Below are positions 8,402 through 16,187 of a DNA stretch of 53,325 nt, in pieces. A program made the translations under genes and the position numbers. Location: the NCBI RefSeq assembly GCF_900108515.1, contig NZ_FNWW01000014.1, positions 1 to 53,325 of the forward strand. The letters are read 5' to 3'. The DNA is from Halobacillus karajensis. GTDB taxonomy: Bacteria > Bacillota > Bacilli > Bacillales > Halobacillaceae. Position 1 is the first letter of the stretch. Each line of letters starts with the position of its first letter. The notes under the pieces are model-generated. The model searched no databases, had not been told where the DNA came from, and saw only the letters and a program-made list of their open reading frames with translations.

Positions 8402-9913
8402 ATGAGTGAATTTAAACGTGTAGAAGAGCTGAACATAATGAAAGTGATCGCAGAAACACTCAATCGGTGTAATGACATGACGATGATGCTTCAGAGTGTT
8501 TTAGAGGAGCTGCTCGAACTAACGAAATTGGAGACAGGGTGGGTATTTCTTGTGAATCAGCCGGGAGACTATGTGTTAGCCGCTCATCACGGTTTGCCGC
8601 CTGCGTTGTCCTGGGGGAAGTACCAGCCGATGTGCAGTGGTGATTGTTATTGTTTAAGCCGGTACCGTAATGGAAAATTGGACCGGCCGGTTAATATTAT
8701 TGAGTGTAAGCGATTGAATGATGCCATCCAAAACTCATGGGGCGATACCAATGGGATTACACACCATGCGACCATCCCATTAGGGGACGGGGAAGATTCT
8801 TTCGGAGTATTAAATGTGGCTTCCCCAAGCAAGGAGAATTTTTCTGAGGAAGAGTTGACCCTGCTTCAGTCTCTCGGTTATCAGATCGGTACAGCGATTC
8901 GCCGCACTCGGCTTTATCAGGAAGAACAGAAGCGGGCGAAAAATTATGAAAAACTGAATGAGCTTGTGGGTATTTTAGGGGCGGCAAACGATTTGGAAGA
9001 GCTTCGCGATCTATTTTGTGCCAAAGGGGGAGACATCTTTCAGTGGTCTTCCATTGGTTTTCACATAAAAGAATGGACGGGTGATCCACCACCATTTGCT
9101 TTCGCCCATCAAACAGAAGCGGAAGTTCGAGAAGAAGGAAGCTTAGCCGTTGTCCCTATTACACGGCAGCAAGAAGTATTAGGTGTGGTGTGGATAAGTC
9201 CAGCCAAAGGCGAAGTATTCCGCGTTCGTGAGCAGGAAATTTTCCAGGCGTTGGCACGACATCTCTCCCTCGTGTATGAAAGTATTATCCTGCAGGAAAA
9301 ACGTCAGGAACTGCTGCTTCATGAAGAGCGGAAACGTTTGGCGAGAGATTTGCACGATTCGGTTAACCAGAAATTGTTTTCCCTTTCCCTGACAGCGAAA
9401 GGGGCGAAGGGAATGGTGACGAAGTATGATCCTTCCCTCGGGGAACTGATGGATGAGATGTGGTTGATGTCCCAAAAATCTTTGAAAGAAATGCGCTCCT
9501 TGATTTGGCAGCTTCGTCCGGTTGGTCTTGAAGAAGGGGTGTTGTCAGCAATGAAAAAGTATGGGGAACACCTTGGATTGGCACTCCATTTTGATGTGGA
9601 ACGCTTACCCGATTGGTCCCGGACAATGGAGGAAACATTTTGGAGAATCGGCCAGGAAGCGATGAACAATATCGCCAAGCATGCGGGAATAAATGTGGCC
9701 GCCATTCAATTTTATGAAACGGAAAAAGGGGTCGGGATGATCGTGACAGATGCCGGGGCAGGGGTCGAAGAACCAAAAAGTCGAAGTAGACAAACCCTCG
9801 GCTTAACAAGCATGAAAGAGAGAGCGGAACTCTTAGGTGGGACTTTTTCCTTTCAAAGTGAACGGGGAAAAGGGACAAAAGTGAGTATTTTCCTGCCGTA
9901 TCGAAATGAATGA
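8402..9913 (+). CDS. GAF-domain sensor histidine kinase with four-cysteine cluster (YhcY/AirS-like)
   Basis: This 503-residue soluble NarL-type kinase was started at 8402, where AAAGGAGGGGCGGG precedes the ATG; the frame is open further upstream to 8339. A GAF domain (about residues 20-160) contains cysteines C78, C82, C84 and C102. A second, less conserved sensor region follows, then a HisKA_3 dimerisation domain with phospho-acceptor H318 in LARDLHDSVNQ, and a C-terminal HATPase domain (QEAMNNIAKHA, GLTSMKERA). No membrane segment is present. Cysteine-containing GAF kinases of this type include S. aureus AirS, reported to hold a redox-active Fe-S cluster, and B. subtilis YhcY. A redox or oxygen sensor is therefore inferred. 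Confidence 0.88.
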   Translation: MSEFKRVEELNIMKVIAETLNRCNDMTMMLQSVLEELLELTKLETGWVFLVNQPGDYVLAAHHGLPPALSWGKYQPMCSGDCYCLSRYRNGKLDRPVNIIECKRLNDAIQNSWGDTNGITHHATIPLGDGEDSFGVLNVASPSKENFSEEELTLLQSLGYQIGTAIRRTRLYQEEQKRAKNYEKLNELVGILGAANDLEELRDLFCAKGGDIFQWSSIGFHIKEWTGDPPPFAFAHQTEAEVREEGSLAVVPITRQQEVLGVVWISPAKGEVFRVREQEIFQALARHLSLVYESIILQEKRQELLLHEERKRLARDLHDSVNQKLFSLSLTAKGAKGMVTKYDPSLGELMDEMWLMSQKSLKEMRSLIWQLRPVGLEEGVLSAMKKYGEHLGLALHFDVERLPDWSRTMEETFWRIGQEAMNNIAKHAGINVAAIQFYETEKGVGMIVTDAGAGVEEPKSRSRQTLGLTSMKERAELLGGTFSFQSERGKGTKVSIFLPYRNE

Positions 9914-9926
9914 AGGGGGAGCAATG

Positions 9927-10586
9927 ATGACCATTAAAGTAATACTTGTGGATGACCATTTGGTTGTCGTAAGAGGCTTGAAGTTTTTTTTGAACACACA
10001 GGCCGATATCGAGGTCGTCGGAGAGGCTGAAGATGGTGAAAAAGCGTTGAAATGTTATGAAGAACTAAAACCCGATGTGGTGTTGATGGACTTAATGATG
10101 CCTGTGATGGACGGTGTGGAGGCGACGAAGAAGTTGAGGGAGAGGTATCCGCAAGCTAAAGTTGTCGTTCTTACAAGCTATTCTGATCAAGACCACGTGA
10201 TTCCTGCACTGCAGGCAGGGGCAGTTGGGTATCAATTGAAGGATGTCGACCCAGATGAACTAGTGAAAACGATACAGGCCGCATCGATAGGCGAAAAGCT
10301 GCTGCATCCGAAGGCTACCAATCTCCTTTTGGAACAGATGAATGGGAACGGGGGGAACAAGAAACCCGATGTCCATTTTAAATTAACGAAAAGAGAGAAG
10401 GATGTTCTCTATCACATTACCCTTGGGAAAAGCAATAAAGAGATTGCTAGCGATTTGTACATAACAGAAAAGACGGTTAAAACTCATGTGAGTAATCTAT
10501 TGAGCAAACTGCAAGTCCACGACAGGACCCAGGCAGCTATATATGCGATGAAAGAGAACTTATTTACCGAACGTTCCGAGAATTAG
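9927..10586 (+). CDS. LuxR/NarL-type response regulator (YhcZ/AirR-like)
   Basis: This 219-residue response regulator has an N-terminal receiver domain with the acidic pair D9/D10, phospho-acceptor D55 in VVLMDLMMP and the switch region TSYSDQ. A C-terminal LuxR-type helix-turn-helix follows (LTKREKDVLYHI, then NKEIASDLYITEKTVKTHVSNLL). The start was placed at 9927 because AGGGGGAG lies five bases upstream; ATG codons at 9906 and 9924 are also in frame. It begins 13 bp after the kinase stop, so the two genes form an operon and surely act as a pair. A terminator follows. Confidence 0.92.
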   Translation: MTIKVILVDDHLVVVRGLKFFLNTQADIEVVGEAEDGEKALKCYEELKPDVVLMDLMMPVMDGVEATKKLRERYPQAKVVVLTSYSDQDHVIPALQAGAVGYQLKDVDPDELVKTIQAASIGEKLLHPKATNLLLEQMNGNGGNKKPDVHFKLTKREKDVLYHITLGKSNKEIASDLYITEKTVKTHVSNLLSKLQVHDRTQAAIYAMKENLFTERSEN

Positions 10587-10631
10587 GGTCTTTTAGGATT
10601 TCCGTTAAAGAAGGATCATAGCATTTATGTG

Positions 10632-10665
10632 AAAGGTTTAGAGGAAAATTCTCTAAGCCTTTTTA
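10632..10665 (+). terminator. Terminator after the two-component operon
   Basis: A 12-bp stem (10632-10643 with 10651-10662) is followed by T's. Confidence 0.85.
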
Positions 10666-10796
10666 CGTGAAGAAGGAGAATCCTTATTAAGACGTGTAAG
10701 AAAACTTGTTTTGAGTCCTTCTATTTTTTTGAAACCAAATGTAAATTTTTGTCGTAAAGAAGAATGAAAGGATTATGCTTATAAGGAGATAGTAAA

Positions 10797-11285
10797 ATGC
10801 AGACTATTATCAGTTCCCCAACGAAACAATTATCCAAGGACAGTGTGAAGGTCTGGGTGATCAGCGAAACGTTAATCAACGTGACGGGATTCATCTTGCT
10901 TGGTGTCTTGTTCTTTCTTGACTCTCATTATTCATGGTATGGATGGGCCACATGGTTATTAATCGCCCTTACAATCTTATCTGTGAGCGGGACTGTGTGG
11001 TCTTTCTTTAAAGCTGTGCTTTTATATAAACACTGGCGTTATGATGTGAATGAAGAATTCCTACAATTAAAATCAGGTGCACTCCATGAGGAACATCAGC
11101 TCATACCGATGACGAAGATTCAGTCTGTTTCCACGCACCAGGGGCCATTACTTAGGAAATATCAATTGTATTCGATAAAAATTCATACGATGGGATCCAT
11201 TCATGTCATTCCTGCTTTACCTGAAGCAGTCGCTTTTGAGCTTAGAAATCAGATTGCGACATATGCAAAAGTGGAGGAGGAATGA
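10797..11285 (+). CDS. ydbS: Bacterial PH-domain membrane protein (YdbS-like)
   Basis: This 162-residue protein has two N-terminal membrane segments (about residues 27-45 and 50-75) followed by one bacterial PH domain (bPH_2, about residues 82-155; RYDVNEEFLQLKSGAL, then IPMTKIQSVSTHQGPL). This is the YdbS architecture. The stop overlaps the next start by four bases (ATGA), as in the ydbST pairs of other Bacillaceae. In B. subtilis, ydbST contributes to tolerance of some peptide antibiotics; I infer only a membrane-associated envelope role here. The start has AAGGAGATAGTAAA. Confidence 0.85.
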   Translation: MQTIISSPTKQLSKDSVKVWVISETLINVTGFILLGVLFFLDSHYSWYGWATWLLIALTILSVSGTVWSFFKAVLLYKHWRYDVNEEFLQLKSGALHEEHQLIPMTKIQSVSTHQGPLLRKYQLYSIKIHTMGSIHVIPALPEAVAFELRNQIATYAKVEEE

Positions 11286-12841
11286 GAATGGAGGCAAGCA
11301 GACGGTTTCACCCCTTTATGATGGTGTTTGAGATGGGAAGGTTGATAAAAAACAGCCTATTCTTTTTTGTATTCCTTTTTATCATAAAAGGAGGATCTGA
11401 TTCTTGGATGTTCTTTTATGGTCGGTATGCGCTGGTGGGTCTCTTTATCTTCAGCCTCATTTCGATTCCGATTAAATGGAAGTCCCGGACGTATACGTTG
11501 GAAGAAAAAACGCTTCAAATAACACGCCGTTATCTCACGACCACAAAGCAAACGGTTCCTTATTCAAAAGTGCAACATGTGAAAAGAAAAAATACGTGGT
11601 TACATCGAATGTTTCGTGTCACTTCTCTCACACTGGAAACAAGTGTCCAGGGAGAGGAAAGTTCGATTAAATTTCCGGCCCTGGATGTCTCCGAAGCAGA
11701 TAAAATTGAGCGGAAAATTGAACACAAAAAGGGAGAACAACCCTCCTCTGAATTCCATCCCCCTGCATCGGAATCTGCGGAGGAGGGAATGAATGTGCTA
11801 GGGGAAACAACGAAAATAGATACAGATGAGGTGGATGGGGAGAAAGTGGATCGAGCGGTTCACTTCACATCATCGAAAAAGGAAATCATTAAGGCATCTT
11901 TTACATCGTTCAGTTTTTTAGCTATCATCCCTCTGGGTGCCTCCTTACTCTCAAAAATGGAAGACTTTCATTGGGAATCCAAGACGGAGGGGGTATTATC
12001 AACGATTCTGGATTCTGTTCTTCTTACCGTTTTTGCTGTGACTGTTTTTATACTTGCGGCCGTCGTACTCGGCATAGGCCGGACAATAGTGAAATATGGA
12101 AAATATGAGATAGCATCGGATCCGGATAAAATCTATATCACCAAAGGGTTCGTTGATGAGAGTTACTTTTCAATAACCAAAGAGAAAGTTCAGGCCGTTT
12201 TAATCGAGCAAACATTTATGAAAAGGCTGATGGGACTTGCAGGCGTGAAGCTCATCTGTGCGGGCGGCAGTGAGGAGGATACGGATGTAAGTTCTCTGTA
12301 CCCTTTTCTATCTGTAGACCGGGCTCATTTGCTGATTGAGGAGCTGTTACCAGGTTACAAGGTGCAGGGGCACATGGAGAGACTGCCTAAACAAGCATTT
12401 TGGGTTCGGCTGTTAAGGGTGAGCTGGCTGGGGATAATTAGTACGGTCATTCTTTTCTTTGTCAAACCTGATCCGTTCGGTTTTGAGTCATTTTGGGTTA
12501 TGGCCTCGGTGCTTCTTTTCGTGTTCATTGGCGTATCTAGAATTCTCAATTATTATCACTCCAAGTATGTCATGGATGAGTCTGCTATACAGTTCCAATT
12601 TGGTGGATTTACATCTCACCTCTTCTTAACAAAGAGAGAGAAACTTTTAGAGGTAATGGTCTCTAGAAATCTATTTCAAAAGAAGTTAGGGTTGGCTTCT
12701 GTGAATATGGTGAACCGGGAGAACCCTGTAAGACATACGTCTATGGATGATGTGCCGAATGCCTGGGCCAGCGAATTTTATGAATGGTACAGGAAGAGAG
12801 AAAATAAAATCAGGGGAGAGAATAAAAGGAGGGCGTTATGA
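11282..12841 (+). CDS. ydbT: Multi-PH-domain membrane protein (YdbT-like)
   Basis: This 519-residue partner of the preceding gene is built from repeated units of a membrane hairpin plus a bPH_2 domain. PH domains start near residues 72 (YTLEEKTLQITRRYL), 270 (YEIASDPDKIYITKGF) and 425 (KYVMDESAIQFQFGGF), each preceded by paired hydrophobic helices. An acidic, low-complexity linker of about 45 residues (EQPSSEFHPPASESAEEG region) separates the first and second units. Translation is coupled to ydbS by a four-base overlap and again to the next small gene, whose ATG overlaps this stop. It is probably part of a membrane complex with YdbS. Confidence 0.87.
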   Translation: MRMEASRRFHPFMMVFEMGRLIKNSLFFFVFLFIIKGGSDSWMFFYGRYALVGLFIFSLISIPIKWKSRTYTLEEKTLQITRRYLTTTKQTVPYSKVQHVKRKNTWLHRMFRVTSLTLETSVQGEESSIKFPALDVSEADKIERKIEHKKGEQPSSEFHPPASESAEEGMNVLGETTKIDTDEVDGEKVDRAVHFTSSKKEIIKASFTSFSFLAIIPLGASLLSKMEDFHWESKTEGVLSTILDSVLLTVFAVTVFILAAVVLGIGRTIVKYGKYEIASDPDKIYITKGFVDESYFSITKEKVQAVLIEQTFMKRLMGLAGVKLICAGGSEEDTDVSSLYPFLSVDRAHLLIEELLPGYKVQGHMERLPKQAFWVRLLRVSWLGIISTVILFFVKPDPFGFESFWVMASVLLFVFIGVSRILNYYHSKYVMDESAIQFQFGGFTSHLFLTKREKLLEVMVSRNLFQKKLGLASVNMVNRENPVRHTSMDDVPNAWASEFYEWYRKRENKIRGENKRRAL

Positions 12842-13083
12842 ATAAGTGGGTATGAATCTCTTTGCCGATGGTTGCTGGGAATGCGCTGTTACTTTTTATT
12901 ATGAGAGGTCCTAATGCAGATCTGCGTTTGTTTTTACCCATAGGGACCCTATTCATTGCCGGCATTGTCTCTGCCTTTCTTTCCAAGATAGTTACTGGCA
13001 TCATTCTGGGGACAGTTTTGAATGGAGGGGTTCTTGGCTTTATGTATTTTCTAGTTCTCGCCATTGGGATAGGTGAACCGTAA
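12838..13083 (+). pseudogene. Small membrane protein gene with in-frame TGA at codon 6
   Basis: The ATG at 12838 lies behind AAAGGAGGGCGTT and overlaps the ydbT stop, so it is the natural third operon gene. It reads MNKWV, then TGA (12853-12855), then continues in the same frame for 75 codons to TAA at 13081-13083. The downstream frame encodes two to three hydrophobic helices (PMVAGNALLLFIM, then IAGIVSAFLS and GFMYFLVLAIG). A TGG-to-TGA change would explain it, since a tryptophan would sit naturally in that helix. Re-initiation at TTG 12862 or ATG 12868 is possible but lacks a ribosome binding site. The family was not recognised. Confidence 0.6.
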
Positions 13084-13161
13084 AGGAGGGATTAGCGAAA
13101 CTATAAAGGGGCTTCTATCGTAAACAGTGAAAGCATGAAACAATAAGAGGAGGTCATCCTA

Positions 13162-13359
13162 ATGAAAAAACTCTACCGTTCTACAGATGAAAAACAATTA
13201 TCAGGCGTCCTTGGTGGATTGAGTGAGTTGTACAATATTGATGTAAGTATCCTGAGAATTGTCGTCGTTGTATCCGGATTCTTTACAGGCGGCATCACCT
13301 GGCTGATCTATCTGGCTGCAGCTGTGGTTATGCCGACAGATAAACAAGTCATGAAGTAA
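13162..13359 (+). CDS. PspC domain protein
   Basis: This 65-residue protein consists of one PspC domain: LYRSTDEKQLSGVLGGLSEL, then a segment around DVSILRIVVVV and a C-terminal hydrophobic helix ending in VVMPTD. Such short PspC proteins are membrane-associated envelope-stress components in Firmicutes. The ATG follows GAGGAGGTCATCCTA. It sits between the PH-domain genes and an AAA ATPase, and the spacing suggests one transcriptional unit of membrane-stress genes. Confidence 0.9.
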   Translation: MKKLYRSTDEKQLSGVLGGLSELYNIDVSILRIVVVVSGFFTGGITWLIYLAAAVVMPTDKQVMK

Positions 13360-13390
13360 CTATATAAAAAATGAAGAAAGGGGGGTATCT

Positions 13391-14125
13391 GTGGCTGTTT
13401 TAAATCAACACTCCCAATATGTTCGCTCCATCGATTTGAAACGTGAACACATCACTTCTTATCGCCAATTTCCAATGAATCTCCCGGTAATTCGGAACTT
13501 TCAAGAGGTGTCGCTGCATCCCAATGTCACCTATATCATAGGAGAAAATGGAAGGGGAAAATCTACCTTGCTGGAAGGAATAGCCATCGCCTTCGGCTTT
13601 AATCCAGAAGGAGGTACCTTAAATTTTAATTTTTCGACTTATAACTCTCACTCCAATCTGGATGAGTATCTCAAATTGGTGAAAGGGGGGAGAAGGCCGA
13701 AAGATTCTTTTTTCTTTAGGGCTGAAACCTTTTATAATGTTGCCACCAATATTGAAGAAATAGGGGCCATCCATTCTTATGGAGGGACATCCTTGCATAA
13801 ACAGTCCCATGGAGAATCTTTCTTTGCTGCTTTTACGGAACGTTTTCAAGGGGAAGGGCTGTACATATTGGATGAACCGGAAGCAGCGTTATCGCCATTG
13901 CGTCAAATGTCGATGTTGGCAAGAATCCATGATCTTGTCCAACAAGGCTCACAATTTATTATTTCTACCCATTCCCCTATTTTAATGGCCTTCCCGAGGG
14001 CAAAGATTTTGGAGCTTACAGAAGAAGGAATGGAAGAAACCACTTTGGAAGCGACGAGTCATTACTCGATCATGAAACAATTTTTTGAAGATAAAGACCG
14101 CCTGTTTCATCACTTGTTTCAATAA
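13391..14125 (+). CDS. AAA family ATPase (ABC-like, YbbL/OLD-type nucleotide-binding fold)
   Basis: This 244-residue soluble ATPase has Walker A GENGRGKST (residues 51-59), the signature-like SHGESFF near residue 140, Walker B LYILDEPEAAL and the switch histidine segment FIISTHSPIL. It has the architecture of AAA_23/AAA_21 proteins: a compact ABC-type head without transmembrane parts and without a clear transporter partner nearby. The GTG start at 13391 follows GAAAGGGGGG. It is probably co-transcribed with pspC (31 bp apart). The target is unknown. A strong terminator follows. Confidence 0.87.
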   Translation: MAVLNQHSQYVRSIDLKREHITSYRQFPMNLPVIRNFQEVSLHPNVTYIIGENGRGKSTLLEGIAIAFGFNPEGGTLNFNFSTYNSHSNLDEYLKLVKGGRRPKDSFFFRAETFYNVATNIEEIGAIHSYGGTSLHKQSHGESFFAAFTERFQGEGLYILDEPEAALSPLRQMSMLARIHDLVQQGSQFIISTHSPILMAFPRAKILELTEEGMEETTLEATSHYSIMKQFFEDKDRLFHHLFQ

Positions 14126-14158
14126 ATGAGAAAAATGTATCGATCTGAACATATAGAT

Positions 14159-14192
14159 AGCGGAGCCTAATAAATAGTTGGCTCCGCTTTTG
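14159..14192 (+). terminator. Terminator after the AAA ATPase gene
   Basis: AGCGGAGCC (14159-14167) pairs with GGCTCCGCT (14180-14188), followed by T's. It also lies at the end of the convergent XRE gene. Confidence 0.85.
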
Positions 14193-14195
14193 GCT

Positions 14196-14777
14196 TTAGA
14201 TTTGATTCGAATAAATCATAACAAAGTGCAAGACGGCTGGCAGGGAAGATGTGTTTATATAGCCGTGTCTTTGGTCTGCATTAAACTTAATGGAATCATA
14301 CGTATTTAATTCATACGTCTTCTCTTGAATGTGAACCGTCACGCTTCCTTCCATAACAGTTACATATTCAATCACACCTGGCTGATGAGCCTCTGCGAAA
14401 TAGTCGCCCCCTGGCTTTAGGAAAGCGCGATGGGTTTCTAAGGACCCGTAGCCGCTATTTGTGAACATAGGTTCAAGGGTAAGGTTTTCATTGCCGCTCA
14501 ATACTTTGTTTCCTTCGTTTTTTCTTGAAAGAACCACCTCTTGTTTCTCAGCGAGTAAAGCCGAGATGGGAATAGAAAGACCATTAGCGATCTTCCAAAT
14601 CACCGTTAAGGAAGGGTTCGCTTCTCCTCTTTCAATCTTTCCTAATGTTAGTTTGCTGACATCCGTTCGCTCAGCTAACTCCTGTAAACTCATGCCCTGG
14701 GATTTCCGGATCCCCCTTAATGTCATCCCCACTTGTTGGGTAATCTTTCCTGCTTCTGATACTTTATAATCGCTCAC
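14196..14777 (-). CDS. XRE-family regulator with C-terminal cupin
   Basis: This 193-residue regulator has an N-terminal XRE/Cro helix-turn-helix (about residues 17-72; LRGIRKSQGMSLQELAER, then GKIERGEANPSLTVIWKIA) and a C-terminal cupin_2 sensor domain (about residues 110-190; EAHQPGVIEYVTVMEGSV). Proteins of this kind bind small ligands in the cupin barrel and repress neighbouring genes. The GTG start at 14777 has AAAGGGGGACCC. It is divergent from an EmrE-type exporter, with two tandem dyads between them, so it probably controls that gene and itself. Confidence 0.9.
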   Translation of the reverse strand: MSDYKVSEAGKITQQVGMTLRGIRKSQGMSLQELAERTDVSKLTLGKIERGEANPSLTVIWKIANGLSIPISALLAEKQEVVLSRKNEGNKVLSGNENLTLEPMFTNSGYGSLETHRAFLKPGGDYFAEAHQPGVIEYVTVMEGSVTVHIQEKTYELNTYDSIKFNADQRHGYINTSSLPAVLHFVMIYSNQI

Positions 14778-14807
14778 ACTGGGTCCCCCTTTAATTTCTA
14801 TTATTTT

Positions 14808-14837
14808 TTGTACAAAATGGTTTTGGTATATTATGCT
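14808..14837 (+). promoter_or_regulatory. Candidate promoter of the EmrE-like exporter
   Basis: TTGTAC (14808-14813) is followed 18 bp later by TATGCT (14832-14837). The -10 lies inside the first dyad operator, which would allow direct repression. The TTGTAC is itself the centre of a 12-bp palindrome (14806-14817). Confidence 0.45.
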
Positions 14838-14862
14838 ATACTGATTGTATATTTTAATATAC
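14826..14862. promoter_or_regulatory. Two tandem 16-bp dyad operators, 21 bp apart
   Basis: GTATATTATGCTATAC (14826-14841) and GTATATTTTAATATAC (14847-14862) share GTATATT on the left and TATAC on the right. Each is an inverted repeat. Their starts are 21 bp apart, two helical turns, so two dimers would bind on the same face of the DNA. They lie between the divergent XRE-cupin and transporter genes and are the most likely operators of that regulator. Confidence 0.6.
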
Positions 14863-14887
14863 TTGAATTGGGGAGGTTGGTTTTTAT

Positions 14888-15877
14888 ATGAAGGAAATTT
14901 TCCTTGGGATTACAGCGTCTATGTTCTTTGCCGTTACATTCGTATTGAATCGTTCCATGGAGGTGTCTGGTGGAAGCTGGATGTGGAGCTCATCATTACG
15001 CTTTATTTTCATGGTTCCTTTTTTATTATTTATTGTACTAATAAGACATAACATAAAACAAGTGCTCTTAGAGATAAGAACTCATCCCTTTCAATGGTTA
15101 GGGTGGAGCTTTGTGGGGTTTGTGCTCTTTTATGCGCCATTAACGTATGCGGCTGCCTATGGACCTGGCTGGCTTGTAGCAGGTACCTGGCAGGTAACGA
15201 TTTTAGGCGGTATTTTAGTTGCTCCTCTTTTTTACACGACCGTCCAAACCGAAAATGGGCTTACCACCCATCGGCACAAGATACAAAAAAAGGCTCTTCT
15301 TATGTCGACCATTATCCTCATCGGGGTTATGCTGATTCAATTTCAAAAGGTGAGCGATTTGACTTTCAGTGAGGCATTAGCAGGTATACTTCCTGTGTTA
15401 GTGGCCTCATTTGCCTATCCGCTTGGTAATCGTAAGATGATGGTGCTTTGTGGGGGACGTCTGGATACATTTCAGCGAGTGTTAGGAATGACTATCGCGA
15501 GTCTTCCATTTTGGCTGATTCTTTGTTTATTCGCCTTGTTCAAAGTCGGTGCTCCCTCACAAGAACAGCTCATCCAATCCTTTATTGTAGCGGTTTGTTC
15601 TGGAGTCATTGCAACCACCTTATTTTTTATTGCGACAGATCGAGTAAGACTTCATCAAGGTAAGCTTGCCGCTGTTGAAGCTACACAATCTACACAAGTT
15701 CTATTTGTGGTGGGCGGGGAAAGCCTACTTTTGGCAAGTCCGTTACCTGGGAATGTGGCTATGGCTGGGATAGGGATCATTATCATCGGTATCATCATGC
15801 ATAGTTTCAGTGTAAGAGGAGGGAGATCGTCTAAAAAGTCGGACCTGTCAAATGTCCAAGAGAAAAAAGTGTTTTAA
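14888..15877 (+). CDS. DMT superfamily exporter (multidrug resistance efflux, EmrE/PF13536 type)
   Basis: This 329-residue membrane protein has about ten hydrophobic helices in two related halves, as in ten-TM drug/metabolite transporters. Landmarks include the first helix FLGITASMFFAVTFVLNRSM, the AAAYGPGWLVAGTWQ segment and the C-terminal helix GIGIIIIGIIMHSF before a charged tail. It fits the multidrug-resistance efflux DMT family found in Bacillaceae. The exported compound is unknown. The ATG at 14888 follows GGGGAGG with a slightly long spacer. The gene is divergent from an XRE-cupin regulator that presumably senses the substrate. Confidence 0.87.
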   Translation: MKEIFLGITASMFFAVTFVLNRSMEVSGGSWMWSSSLRFIFMVPFLLFIVLIRHNIKQVLLEIRTHPFQWLGWSFVGFVLFYAPLTYAAAYGPGWLVAGTWQVTILGGILVAPLFYTTVQTENGLTTHRHKIQKKALLMSTIILIGVMLIQFQKVSDLTFSEALAGILPVLVASFAYPLGNRKMMVLCGGRLDTFQRVLGMTIASLPFWLILCLFALFKVGAPSQEQLIQSFIVAVCSGVIATTLFFIATDRVRLHQGKLAAVEATQSTQVLFVVGGESLLLASPLPGNVAMAGIGIIIIGIIMHSFSVRGGRSSKKSDLSNVQEKKVF

Positions 15878-16072
15878 CTAGGAAGCAGCAAATTGATTTA
15901 TCGAGCTCAGACCCCGTCACAATAACGCATTAGAGTGACAGTGCAAAAAACAGGTGAGAACAAAAGAACAGTCCCGGTTTTTGGGAGAAGGAATAAATTT
16001 TTTTAATAGAGCCATCCTTTTTACAGTGCGGGTTCGGCAGCTGCTTCACGATAAAATCCAGTGCCTTCTCCT

Positions 16073-16100
16073 TTTTACTTTTCAAACAATCCTATATAAT
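16073..16100 (+). promoter_or_regulatory. Sigma-A-like promoter for the YhgE gene
   Basis: TTTTAC (16073-16078) and a perfect TATAAT (16095-16100) are separated by 16 bp, 88 bp upstream of the chosen start at 16188. Its presence argues against translation from the earlier in-frame start at 15954. Confidence 0.55.
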
Positions 16101-16187
16101 TTCTTTTGGAGCTTAAATGAAAGTAAAATTGTGGAATATAATCATCCACCATTCATCATGGAGAACATACGTATAGGAGCATCTAAA

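Noticed and set aside
9363-9959. 198-codon minus-strand frame opposite the histidine kinase
   Set aside because: Shadow of the kinase gene; composition and lack of start signals show it is not coding.
15954-16187. N-terminal extension of the YhgE gene
   Set aside because: The frame is open but no ribosome binding site supports it, and a promoter with perfect TATAAT lies inside it; ATG 16188 gives the usual family N-terminus.
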